A DNA stretch of 64,000 nt from an uncultured Amylibacter sp. GTDB taxonomy: Bacteria; Pseudomonadota; Alphaproteobacteria; Rhodobacterales; Rhodobacteraceae. Under the pieces are notes generated by a model, which did not search any database, was not told where the DNA came from, and was given only the letters and a program-made list of their open reading frames with translations. Positions 1 to 7,340 of this stretch are shown here, in pieces. Location: assembly GCA_959347345.1 (NCBI GenBank), contig OY365738.1, positions 1,822,501 to 1,886,500 on the forward strand, written 5' to 3'. Numbering within the stretch: the stretch's first letter is position 1; every line of letters starts with the position of its first letter. Both the position numbers and the translations under genes were made by a program.

Positions 1-287
1 TTCGGCGCATCCGCGAGGCCACGAAATCCACCCTAAGGATAGAGGGAATCGTGCTGACTATGTTTGACAATCGCAACCGATTATCGCGACAGGTGGAGGC
101 AGATGTTCGTGAAAACATGGGCGAGTTTGTCTATCAAACTATCATCCCCCGTTCGGTGCGAATCAGCGAGGCACCCAGCCACGGTCAGGCCGTGATTCAC
201 TATGATAAAAACGGCAAAGGGGCGCAGGCCTATCGCGATTTGGCCGATGAATTTATCAAAACCCAAAATAAAAAGAGGATAAAATGA
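1..287 (+). CDS. parA: ParA/Soj chromosome-partitioning ATPase, C-terminal part
   Basis: The window opens inside this gene; the open frame runs from base 3, so only about the last 95 residues are visible and the Walker A motif lies outside. The visible part has the ParA/Soj C-terminal signatures: a GIVLTMFDNRNRLS segment, then VYQTIIPRSVRISEAPSHGQ. ParA is the MinD-like ATPase that moves ParB-parS complexes during chromosome segregation. Its TGA stop overlaps the ATG of parB (ATGA), so the two are translationally coupled in the usual parAB operon. Assignment rests on these motifs and on the neighbour. Confidence 0.95.
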   Translation, partial: RRIREATKSTLRIEGIVLTMFDNRNRLSRQVEADVRENMGEFVYQTIIPRSVRISEAPSHGQAVIHYDKNGKGAQAYRDLADEFIKTQNKKRIK

Positions 288-1216
288 CACAGAAATCGAC
301 CAAAGGATTGGGGCGCGGGTTATCCGCGCTGATGGCGGATATTGAGGCTTCAACGCCGAAAACGCCGAAAAAAGCGGGCGGTAAGAATTCCCCCGCACCC
401 GATGGCGTAAAAAATCAAACCACGCTCATACCGATTGAAAAGATTAAACCGAACCCGTCGCAACCACGCCGCGATTTCCCCAAAGAGGCTTTGGCGGAAC
501 TGGCAGTCTCGGTTGCCACGCATGGGATTATTCAGCCGATTATCGTTCGCCCCGCCAGCAAAAACACCTATCAAATTATCGCGGGGGAGCGTAGGTGGCG
601 CGCCGCCCAGCGGGCTAAATTGCACGAAATCCCCGTTATTATAAGGGATTATACCGATGATGAGCGGTTGCAGGTCAGTATTATTGAAAACATTCAACGC
701 GCCGATTTGAACCCGTTGGAGGAGGCAACCGCCTATCAATCCCTGATGGATAAATTCGGCCATACGCAAGAAAAACTATCCGTGGCTCTGGGCAAATCGC
801 GCCCCTATATTGCCAATTCTTTGCGTTTGTTATCCCTGCCAAAACAGGTTTTGGATTTTGTCCGCACCGGGCAGTTAAGCGCGGGACATGCTCGGCTGCT
901 GATAAAACATGCCGATGCGGTGGCGCTGGCAAAACAGATTGTCCGCGATGAATTGTCGGTACGGCAAGCGGAGTCTTTGGTAAAATCGGGGCGGTCTGAT
1001 AAGGGTTTGGGCGGCGGGCAGGCTAAACCAAAACAAAGCCTAACTTCGCCCAAAAAGGCAAAAGATACGATTGATTTGGAACAGCAAATCGCCGCCAGTC
1101 TTGGGTTTCGCACGCAAATTCAACACAAGGCAAGCGGGCAATCCGGGCAGGTGGTTATTTTATATCGCTCGCTGGAAGAGCTGGATGATTTGTTTGAAAA
1201 GCTGACTCAGCCGTAA
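284..1216 (+). CDS. parB: ParB/Spo0J chromosome-partitioning protein
   Basis: 310 residues. After a basic N-terminus carrying GLGRGLSALM, the ParB/Srx-type domain shows the CTP-binding motif GERRWRAA near residue 100 and ENIQRADLNPLEEA near 135. A helix-turn-helix region (TQEKLSVALGKSRPYIANSLRLL) follows, then a C-terminal dimerisation region. ParB is a CTP-dependent DNA clamp that loads at parS and is moved by ParA. The start overlaps the parA stop. Its stop is immediately followed by the stop of the convergent hemW with no spacer. I looked for a parS palindrome in the window and saw none. Confidence 0.96.
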   Translation: MTQKSTKGLGRGLSALMADIEASTPKTPKKAGGKNSPAPDGVKNQTTLIPIEKIKPNPSQPRRDFPKEALAELAVSVATHGIIQPIIVRPASKNTYQIIAGERRWRAAQRAKLHEIPVIIRDYTDDERLQVSIIENIQRADLNPLEEATAYQSLMDKFGHTQEKLSVALGKSRPYIANSLRLLSLPKQVLDFVRTGQLSAGHARLLIKHADAVALAKQIVRDELSVRQAESLVKSGRSDKGLGGGQAKPKQSLTSPKKAKDTIDLEQQIAASLGFRTQIQHKASGQSGQVVILYRSLEELDDLFEKLTQP

Positions 1217-2386
1217 TTATATCAGCAGGTCTGCCAATAAAGTATTTAGGATTATCCGCCCTTTTGGTTGGGCGATAAGATGGCTGTTGGTTTGCGATAA
1301 CAACCCGTCTTTTATCATTTGGGTTTTTACATCCGCGTTAAAAACCCCCGCACCACCAATAGACTCTAACCGCCGATAATCGCACCCTTCATTTAATCGC
1401 AAGGACATCATAACATACTCGCGGGCTTGGTCGGTTTGGCTGATAATTTCACCATCCACACTACCCGTTCCCGTGGTTTTCACCTGTTCCAGCCAGTCTT
1501 TGGGCAGAGGTTTTGCAGTCGTGGCAATACGGGTTTTATCCAGGCAAATCCGCCCGTGCGCCCCTGGTCCAATCCCCAGCCAATCGCCCCCGCGCCAATA
1601 AATCATGTTGTGTTTGGATTCGCACCCAATCCGTGCGTGGTTGGAAACTTCATAGGCGGGCAGGTCTTGCGCGGCGCAGAGCCTTTGCGTCATTTCAAAC
1701 AAATCGGCGGACAAATCCTCATCGGGCAACCCCTTTAATTTCCCCGCTTGATACATGTGATAAAAAACCGTGTTGGGTTCAATGGTGAGCTGATAGAGCG
1801 ACAGATGCTCCACCCCAAATCCCATCGCGCGGGTCAATTCCGCCTGCCACGAATCACGGGTTTGAAACGGGCGAGCATAAATCAAATCAAAGCTAACACG
1901 GGGGAAGTTTTGCTGGGCGGTTGCCAGTGCCACCACCGCTTCATCTGCCGTATGTAGCCGCCCCAACCGCTGCAAATCCGTATCGTTCAACGCCTGAACC
2001 CCTAGGGATAAACGATTGACTCCCGCCTTTGCTATCTTCGCAAAATTCCCCGCTTCAACCGAAGTAGGATTTGCCTCCAAAGTGATTTCGGTTGCGTTCG
2101 TTATTCCCCAAAGTATATTAATCTCATCCAATATCGCACCGACTAAATCGGGCGGCATCAGGCTTGGCGTACCCCCGCCAAAAAACACGCTGTTAAGAAC
2201 GCGCCCCTGTGTGCGTTGATGCTGGGCGCGAAGGTCTGTGATAAAAGCCCTCTGCCACGCGGTATAATCAAGCGTTTGAAACAGGTGCGAATTAAAATCG
2301 CAATAGGGGCAGAGGGCGGCGCAAAACGGCCAGTGCAGGTAAATCCCAAACCCGCCAGCTTGCCAATTTTCACCCGCAATTTTCAT
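1217..2386 (-). CDS. hemW: HemW-like radical SAM heme chaperone
   Basis: 389 residues. The N-terminal radical SAM core has the 4Fe-4S motif C22-x3-C26-x2-C29 (HWPFCAALCPYC), followed by FFGGGTPSLM and the SAM-binding strands, then a HemW-type C-terminal region. The family was long annotated as oxygen-independent coproporphyrinogen oxidase but is now understood as a heme chaperone; the arrangement here fits HemW rather than HemN. It is the last gene of rph-rdgB-ridA-hemW, and its ATG overlaps the ridA stop (ATGA). It is convergent with parB. Confidence 0.9.
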   Translation of the reverse strand: MKIAGENWQAGGFGIYLHWPFCAALCPYCDFNSHLFQTLDYTAWQRAFITDLRAQHQRTQGRVLNSVFFGGGTPSLMPPDLVGAILDEINILWGITNATEITLEANPTSVEAGNFAKIAKAGVNRLSLGVQALNDTDLQRLGRLHTADEAVVALATAQQNFPRVSFDLIYARPFQTRDSWQAELTRAMGFGVEHLSLYQLTIEPNTVFYHMYQAGKLKGLPDEDLSADLFEMTQRLCAAQDLPAYEVSNHARIGCESKHNMIYWRGGDWLGIGPGAHGRICLDKTRIATTAKPLPKDWLEQVKTTGTGSVDGEIISQTDQAREYVMMSLRLNEGCDYRRLESIGGAGVFNADVKTQMIKDGLLSQTNSHLIAQPKGRIILNTLLADLLI

Positions 2387-2766
2387 CCCTTAAACGCCGT
2401 GATTTCAATTTCAACCAGCATTTCTGGTTTTAACAATTGGGCAAAAACGATCGTCGCGGCTGGGCGGATTTCTTTAAACCTCGCCCCCACGACAGGAATA
2501 AAATCATCAACCAATCCACGCTCGGTTAAAGTATATTGCACCCGCGCCGTCTGCGATAGGGCAAACCCCGCCTGCGTCAAAACCCTCTCAATCGTATCAA
2601 GACAGTTTTTTGTCTGGGTGGCAACATCAGATGGCATGGTCATGGTCGTATAATCATAGCCCGTTACCCCCGCCATAAAACACCAATCGCCCTGGACAAC
2701 AGCGCGTGAATAAGACAGCGCCTTTTCAAAAGGCGAATCGGTGGTGATAAGAGTTCTGTGTGTCAT
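2383..2766 (-). CDS. RidA/YjgF-family protein lacking the usual catalytic arginine
   Basis: 127 residues over a single YjgF/YER057c/UK114 fold. Classical RidA deaminates reactive enamine/imine intermediates using an arginine in a PAR motif near residue 105. Here the equivalent segment reads RPAATIVFAQLL, so that arginine is alanine, while the following VEIEITAF strand with its glutamate is kept. It therefore resembles a non-RidA subfamily of unknown activity, and I leave the symbol blank. The start overlaps the rdgB stop by ATGA and its own stop overlaps hemW, so it is coupled on both sides. Confidence 0.88.
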   Translation of the reverse strand: MTHRTLITTDSPFEKALSYSRAVVQGDWCFMAGVTGYDYTTMTMPSDVATQTKNCLDTIERVLTQAGFALSQTARVQYTLTERGLVDDFIPVVGARFKEIRPAATIVFAQLLKPEMLVEIEITAFKG

Positions 2767-3389
2767 GTTAAAAATTCCTGTAGTTTTTCAAAGGCGACGG
2801 CGCGGTGGCTCATTTTATGTTTTTGCGCGGGGTTCATTTGCCCAAAGGTTTCATTAAAACCATCGGGGATAAAAATAGGATCATAGCCAAAGCCCAAATC
2901 GCCACGCATCGGCCAATCAAACCGCCCAAAAACCTGCCCTTCAAAAATCATATCACGCCCGTCTGGCCAAGCCAAACATAAGGTACACCAAAACGAGCAA
3001 CTACGCGGATGGGGGGCGTTTATCGCCTCCAATTTATGATAGGTTTTTTCCATTGCCACCACAAAATCACGCCCACTCGGAGTCTCTGCCCAATCGGCGG
3101 TATAAACCCCAGGCGCACCATCCAGTGCGTCAATACAAATCCCGCTGTCATCGGCTAGGGCGGGTAAGCCCAGCTCCTTGGCGGCGAAATGCGCCTTAAT
3201 ACGGGCGTTACCGATAAAATTATCTTCCGTCTCCTCTGGTTCAATCAATCCGTAATCGGCGGCAGAGGTGGCGGTAATGCCAAAGGGCGTAAGCAAAGGT
3301 GCGATTTCGGAAATCTTGCCCGCGTTATGGCTGGCAATAACCAGAGTATCCCCTATCGTATCACGCACAGAGTCCATCCCATCCTCCAT
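2763..3389 (-). CDS. rdgB: RdgB/HAM1 non-canonical purine NTP pyrophosphatase
   Basis: About 208 residues. It hydrolyses dITP, XTP and related deaminated purine nucleotides to monophosphates, keeping them out of DNA and RNA. Family motifs are visible: VIASHNAGKISEI near the N-terminus, LADDSGICIDALDGAPGVYT with the catalytic aspartates, GFGYDPIFIPDG, and KHKMSHRAVAFEKL near the end. I chose the ATG at 3389, which shares one base with the rph stop (TGATG); a GTG one codon earlier is also possible. Third position in the coupled rph operon is typical for alphaproteobacteria. Confidence 0.95.
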   Translation of the reverse strand: MEDGMDSVRDTIGDTLVIASHNAGKISEIAPLLTPFGITATSAADYGLIEPEETEDNFIGNARIKAHFAAKELGLPALADDSGICIDALDGAPGVYTADWAETPSGRDFVVAMEKTYHKLEAINAPHPRSCSFWCTLCLAWPDGRDMIFEGQVFGRFDWPMRGDLGFGYDPIFIPDGFNETFGQMNPAQKHKMSHRAVAFEKLQEFLT

Positions 3390-4102
3390 CACGCAACAGC
3401 CTGTTTTTGTGCCTCTATCAACGCAGCCACACCGGTTTGTGCCAAAGCCAATAATTCAGTAAATTCGCTTGGGCTAAACGCCGCAGTCTCTGCCGTGCCT
3501 TGCAGTTCAATAATTCCACCCGCATCATTCATAACAAAATTAGCATCGGTGCTGGCGTTGCTATCCTCATCATAATCCAAATCCAAAACCGATGCGTTTT
3601 GATAAATCCCGCAGGACACGGCGGCAATGTGATGCGTTATCGGGTCGTTCTTCAAAACCCCCCGCGTCATCATATCGTTTATCGCCAAGCGCAGGGCAAC
3701 CCAACCCCCCGTTATCGCGGCGCAACGGGTGCCACCATCGGCTTGCAAAACATCGCAATCAATCAGGATTTGCCGCTCACCCAAGACCGAGCGATCAATC
3801 GCGGCACGTAAAGACCGCCCAATCAATCGTTGGATTTCTTGCGTCCGCCCGCTTTGTTTGCCTCGTGTAGCCTCCCGCCCGGTGCGTTGATTGGTCGCCC
3901 GTGGCAGCATCGCGTATTCGGCAGTAACCCAGCCCAGCCCGCCTCCGCGTAGCCAAAACGGCACGCGATGTTCCACGCTGGCGGTACATAACACATGGGT
4001 ATCGCCGCATTTAATCAGGCAAGAACCCTCGGCATGTTTGCTGATATTTGTTTCAATCGTAATAGGGCGCAGAGCATCGGCATCTCGGTTTGAAGGGCGC
4101 AT
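3389..4102 (-). CDS. rph: Ribonuclease PH
   Basis: 237 residues, the normal length. Phosphorolytic 3'-5' exoribonuclease that trims tRNA precursors. The RNase PH signature is clear: an early [30 protein letters not shown], the phosphate-binding region [16 protein letters not shown], and [19 protein letters not shown]. First gene of the leftward rph-rdgB-ridA-hemW unit and divergent from hrcA, with about 100 bases between the starts. This head-to-head rph/hrcA arrangement is common in alphaproteobacteria. Confidence 0.97.
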   Translation of the reverse strand: MRPSNRDADALRPITIETNISKHAEGSCLIKCGDTHVLCTASVEHRVPFWLRGGGLGWVTAEYAMLPRATNQRTGREATRGKQSGRTQEIQRLIGRSLRAAIDRSVLGERQILIDCDVLQADGGTRCAAITGGWVALRLAINDMMTRGVLKNDPITHHIAAVSCGIYQNASVLDLDYDEDSNASTDANFVMNDAGGIIELQGTAETAAFSPSEFTELLALAQTGVAALIEAQKQAVA

Positions 4103-4170
4103 GGGGGTAATCCTTTTTTTTATGCTGGGGTTTTATCGCTAAATTTACCTATCTATACCAATATTGCGTC

Positions 4171-4199
4171 TTTATGTAAAGCCCGCAATCGGCTATAAT
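4171..4199 (+). promoter_or_regulatory. Promoter-like element before hrcA
   Basis: A perfect TATAAT stands at 4194-4199; 17 bases upstream is only a weak -35 (TTTATG). No CIRCE inverted repeat is visible here. The -10 ends ten bases before the ATG at 4209, so the predicted transcript would have almost no leader. Confidence 0.45.
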
Positions 4200-4208
4200 C
4201 AAACCATC

Positions 4209-5267
4209 ATGTCCGTGCCAAACCACATTACCGATTCGATGAATCACCGTAGCCGCGAGGTTTTTCGCCATTTGGTTGAGGCGTATCTTAAACACGGTGC
4301 GCCGATTGGCTCGGCAACTTTAACCCGCCAGATGGCAGAGCAAATATCCCCCGCGACTATCCGCAATGTGATGCAGGATTTGGAGGGGTTGGGTCTGCTG
4401 GACGCGCCCCATATCTCTGCTGGGCGTATCCCCACGCATTTGGGCTTGCGGTTGTTTGTCGATGGGTTTATGGAAATTGGTAATCTGCAAACCGACCTGC
4501 AAAAGGAAATCAAAACGACTTTGCAAGACCCCGAAGACCTGCCCGATTTATCCAATCAGGTTGGTAATCTGTTGTCAAACCTGACTCAATCGGCCAGTTT
4601 AGTTGTTACCGCCAAAAGCGAATCACCGATTAAACATATCGAGCTGGTGTCCCTATCCCCCAACACTGCCTTGGCGGTATTGGTCACGGAAGAGGGGCAG
4701 GTGGAAAACCGTTTGTTTGATTTGCCCAAAGGCACGATGCCAAGCACGTTAAGCGAGGCAAGCAATTTCCTTAGCACGGTTCTGGCGGGCGCCACGCTCA
4801 GCCAAATGCAAACCCGCCTGCAAGCCCAGATTAAAAAGCACAACGCCGATTTGGATGTTTTAACGAAACGGCTGATTAACGAAGGTGTGGCGCAGTGGGC
4901 TGGCGGGATGAATAACGAGGATAGATTGGTGATTCGCGGTCGCTCCAACCTGCTGGGCGAGGCGGGGAATGAACAGGATATGGCGCGGGTCAAACAGTTA
5001 TTTGATGATTTGGAGCAAAAGAAAGGCATGGGCGAATTCCTTGATTTGATAAAAGACGGGGATGGAGTGCGGATTTTCATCGGTGCGGAAAATAAATTGT
5101 TTTCTTTGTCGGGTTCGTCATTGATTATTTCGTCATATAAGGATAAGAACAACACAATTATCGGGGCAGTCGGGGTGATTGGGCCAACGCGGCTGAATTA
5201 CGGGCGGATTGTGCCGATTGTTGATTATACGGCGCAGTTGATTGGTGATATTGTGCGGTGCAAATAA
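4209..5267 (+). CDS. hrcA: HrcA heat-inducible transcription repressor
   Basis: 352 residues from the ATG at 4209. HrcA represses chaperone operons by binding CIRCE elements. The N-terminal winged helix is clear (MNHRSREVFRHLVEAYL, then QISPATIRNVMQDLEGLGLL), followed by the GAF-like HrcA domain ending GAVGVIGPTRLNYGRIVPIVDY. The open frame extends to a TTG at 4164, but a perfect TATAAT lies inside that stretch, so initiation at 4209 (possibly leaderless) or at the ATG at 4239 is more likely. Neither has a Shine-Dalgarno. grpE follows after 23 bases, the usual hrcA-grpE pair. Confidence 0.94.
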   Translation: MSVPNHITDSMNHRSREVFRHLVEAYLKHGAPIGSATLTRQMAEQISPATIRNVMQDLEGLGLLDAPHISAGRIPTHLGLRLFVDGFMEIGNLQTDLQKEIKTTLQDPEDLPDLSNQVGNLLSNLTQSASLVVTAKSESPIKHIELVSLSPNTALAVLVTEEGQVENRLFDLPKGTMPSTLSEASNFLSTVLAGATLSQMQTRLQAQIKKHNADLDVLTKRLINEGVAQWAGGMNNEDRLVIRGRSNLLGEAGNEQDMARVKQLFDDLEQKKGMGEFLDLIKDGDGVRIFIGAENKLFSLSGSSLIISSYKDKNNTIIGAVGVIGPTRLNYGRIVPIVDYTAQLIGDIVRCK

Positions 5268-5290
5268 AATAAAATGAAAAAAAGGAGTGA

Positions 5291-5899
5291 ATGATGAAAC
5301 ACGAACAAGAAGAGGGTCAGGTGGAAGATACAGTAGAAAACACGGGTGAAAATTCTGTGGAAAACGGGGTGCAGGATGCGCAAGTTGACCAAGAGGGTGT
5401 GGCAGAACCTATTGAGGAACGCACCCCCGAAGAAATATTGGAAGACGAAAACGCAGAATTGCGTGATCGTTTGATGCGCGCCATGGCAGAGGCGGAAAAC
5501 CAACGCAAGCGGTTTGAGCGTGACCGCCGCGATGCAGAGATCTATGGCGGGCGTAAGTTAGCCCGCGATTTACTGTCGGTTTATGACAATATGAACCGCG
5601 CCTTGGATTTGATAACGGAGGAGCAACGGGAGAATAACAAAGGTTTGATTGATGGGATAGAATTGACGAGGCGGGAGCTGGTGAAGACGCTCGCCAATCA
5701 TAAAATCGTGCCAGTTATGCCACAAATCGGCGATCCGTTTGACCCAGAGAATCACGAGGCGATGTATAACGCGCCCGTCCCCGATGTGGCAAAGGATTGT
5801 ATCGCGCAGGTTTTGTCGGAGGGATTTATGATAGCCGATAAGCTGTTACGACCCGCGCAGGTGGGGGTGTCTTCTGGCAAACCCGATGTTAGTGATTAG
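5291..5899 (+). CDS. grpE: GrpE nucleotide-exchange factor
   Basis: 202 residues. GrpE exchanges ADP for ATP on DnaK. An acidic, disordered N-terminus is followed by a long coiled coil (AENAELRDRLMRAMAEAENQ, near residues 55-75) and the beta domain ending VGVSSGKPDVSD. An AAGGAG Shine-Dalgarno lies just upstream; two consecutive ATGs are possible starts. The last codons and the stop (GTTAGTGATTAG) already belong to the heptamer array that follows. Confidence 0.96.
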   Translation: MMKHEQEEGQVEDTVENTGENSVENGVQDAQVDQEGVAEPIEERTPEEILEDENAELRDRLMRAMAEAENQRKRFERDRRDAEIYGGRKLARDLLSVYDNMNRALDLITEEQRENNKGLIDGIELTRRELVKTLANHKIVPVMPQIGDPFDPENHEAMYNAPVPDVAKDCIAQVLSEGFMIADKLLRPAQVGVSSGKPDVSD

Positions 5900-5920
5900 T
5901 GATTAACGATTAGTGATGAA
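5889..5920 (+). repeat. Heptamer stop-codon array at the grpE 3' end
   Basis: Tandem units TTAGTGA, TTAGTGA, TTAACGA, TTAGTGA. The first supplies the final codons and stop of grpE. A seven-base period places TAG/TAA/TGA in all three frames. Confidence 0.85.
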
Positions 5921-5951
5921 TTACTCGTTTTTAACGATTTGTAAAGAAAGG

Positions 5952-5979
5952 TTGCCTTTACTATGTCAATCGGTATAAT
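5952..5979 (+). promoter_or_regulatory. Promoter of the methyltransferase-HNH gene
   Basis: TTGCCT at 5952-5957 and a perfect TATAAT at 5974-5979 with 16 bases between. An AAGGA Shine-Dalgarno follows at 5996-6000 before the ATG at 6008. This gives the cargo gene its own transcription start. Confidence 0.6.
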
Positions 5980-6007
5980 ACCGCAAACCATAAATAAGGA
6001 TTAACAC

Positions 6008-7207
6008 ATGCAAAACACGCTTTATACGGGGGATAACCTCTATATCCTTAACGGCATGAACAGTGAAATGGTGGATTTGATTTATCTTGACCCTCCGTTT
6101 AATTCCAAACGCACCTATTCTGCACCAATCGGCAGTAAAGCCATGGGGGCAGAATTCAAAGATATATGGACATGGAGCGATGTTGACGCAGAATGCTTAA
6201 ATGCTTTGGATGACCATCCTGCCCTCGTAGAATATATCTATTCCATCGGGCGGGTTCATGGCAAGGCGATGATGTCCTATATTACCTATATGGCGCAACG
6301 GATTATCCAAATGCACAGGGTCTTAAAGGACACAGGCAGTTTGTATTTACATGTTGACCCAACCGCCAGTCATTATTTGAAAATTGTTTTAGACCAAATC
6401 TTTGGCAAAGATAATTTTCAAAATGAAATTATATGGTATTACAAAAATGCCAGCAGAGGTAGAAAACGATTCGCCAAATCCCACGATATTATATTGGTAT
6501 ATTCTAAAGCAAAGGATTTCACCTTTTATGCTGATAATGTTTTGGTTCCGTTTGAAAGCGGAATGACTGCGTGGCGTAAAGCAAAGAGCGGGGGCGACAT
6601 GCCCAAAGGGAAAGTGCCTGATGATGTGATTATCATGCCCTCATTAAACACAATGGCGAGCGAGCGGACGGGCTATCCAACGCAAAAACCTCTTGCCTTG
6701 CTACATAAGATTATAGAGGCTTCTTCAGCCCAGGAAGATATTATCTTTGACCCGTTTTGCGGGTGTGCGACCACTTGTGTGGCAGCCCAGCAATTAAACA
6801 GACGTTGGATTGGTATTGATATAGAAGCCAAAGCGGCAGATTTATTGGTGCAACGGCTCAGCGGGAAGAGGGAAGGAGGCGATAAAGATATATTGTTCAA
6901 AGATTTTATTCATACGGATAGGATACCGCACCGCACCGATATTAAAATTGAAAAGCCATCTATATCTATAAAAGAACGATTGTTTGCAGAGCAAAAAAGA
7001 GTCTGTAATGGATGCGGTACCCAGATGGATATCAGGCATTTTGAAATTGACCATATTATCCCCAAAAGCAAAGGTGGCGGGGATTATTATGAAAACTTTC
7101 AATTGCTCTGTGGCAATTGTAATCGGGTAAAAGGCGACAGACCGATGGAAGAGCTGGTGGCAAAACTTCGCGCCCGCGAAGGTGCGGTGAAAAAAATCTC
7201 GTATTGA
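6008..7207 (+). CDS. DNA methyltransferase fused to C-terminal HNH nuclease
   Basis: 399 residues. Residues 1-285 form an amino-group DNA methyltransferase: catalytic DPPF at 28-31, a short variable region of about 80 residues (likely target recognition), GYPTQKPLALL at 222-232, and the SAM-binding motif DPFCGCATT at 248-256. That order (catalytic motif before FxGxG) is the beta/N4-N6 type. Residues about 325-390 are an HNH nuclease with C333-x2-C336, the core IDH at 347-349, N363 and C368-x2-C371. Methylation and cleavage may thus lie on one chain, as in a compact restriction-modification enzyme; that is inference. It lies between the convergent grpE and mutS. Its paralogue is at 15.5 kb. 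Confidence 0.9.
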   Translation: MQNTLYTGDNLYILNGMNSEMVDLIYLDPPFNSKRTYSAPIGSKAMGAEFKDIWTWSDVDAECLNALDDHPALVEYIYSIGRVHGKAMMSYITYMAQRIIQMHRVLKDTGSLYLHVDPTASHYLKIVLDQIFGKDNFQNEIIWYYKNASRGRKRFAKSHDIILVYSKAKDFTFYADNVLVPFESGMTAWRKAKSGGDMPKGKVPDDVIIMPSLNTMASERTGYPTQKPLALLHKIIEASSAQEDIIFDPFCGCATTCVAAQQLNRRWIGIDIEAKAADLLVQRLSGKREGGDKDILFKDFIHTDRIPHRTDIKIEKPSISIKERLFAEQKRVCNGCGTQMDIRHFEIDHIIPKSKGGGDYYENFQLLCGNCNRVKGDRPMEELVAKLRAREGAVKKISY

Positions 7208-7230
7208 TTTTTTAAAGAAAGGAGAGTGGG

Positions 7231-7317
7231 ATGGCGGAAGTAGATTCATCTGGTGTAGATATTAAAGAACATGATACACACACAGAATACCCCCAATGGC
7301 TCTGGACGAAAAAATAA
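7231..7317 (+). CDS. 28-residue peptide ending EYPQWLWTKK
   Basis: A short ORF with a strong Shine-Dalgarno (AAGGAGAG at 7218-7225) placed correctly before ATG 7231, 23 bases after the methyltransferase-HNH stop. The product is acidic and ends EYPQWLWTKK. I recognise no bacterial family. From memory, mitochondrial ribosomal protein mL54 carries a similar EYPxWL motif (human: EYPEWLF), but that is only a short likeness. It could equally be a small partner of the nuclease gene upstream. The ribosome-binding site is the main reason to call it real. Confidence 0.45.
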   Translation: MAEVDSSGVDIKEHDTHTEYPQWLWTKK

Positions 7318-7340
7318 TTAATCGTTAATCGTTAATCGTT
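7318..7340 (-). repeat. Heptamer stop-codon array at the mutS 3' end
   Basis: Three units of TTAACGA read on the minus strand. They encode the last residues of MutS (TIND) and its TAA stop. It faces the grpE array across the methyltransferase-HNH gene. Confidence 0.85.

Noticed and set aside
1..1300. parS site near parAB
   Set aside because: No TGTTNCACGTGNAACA-like palindrome was seen here, nor convincingly elsewhere in the window. The only CACGTG palindrome noted (near 35246) does not extend to the consensus.
4100..4210. CIRCE element between rph and hrcA
   Set aside because: No TTAGCACTC-N9-GAGTGCTAA or close variant is present.
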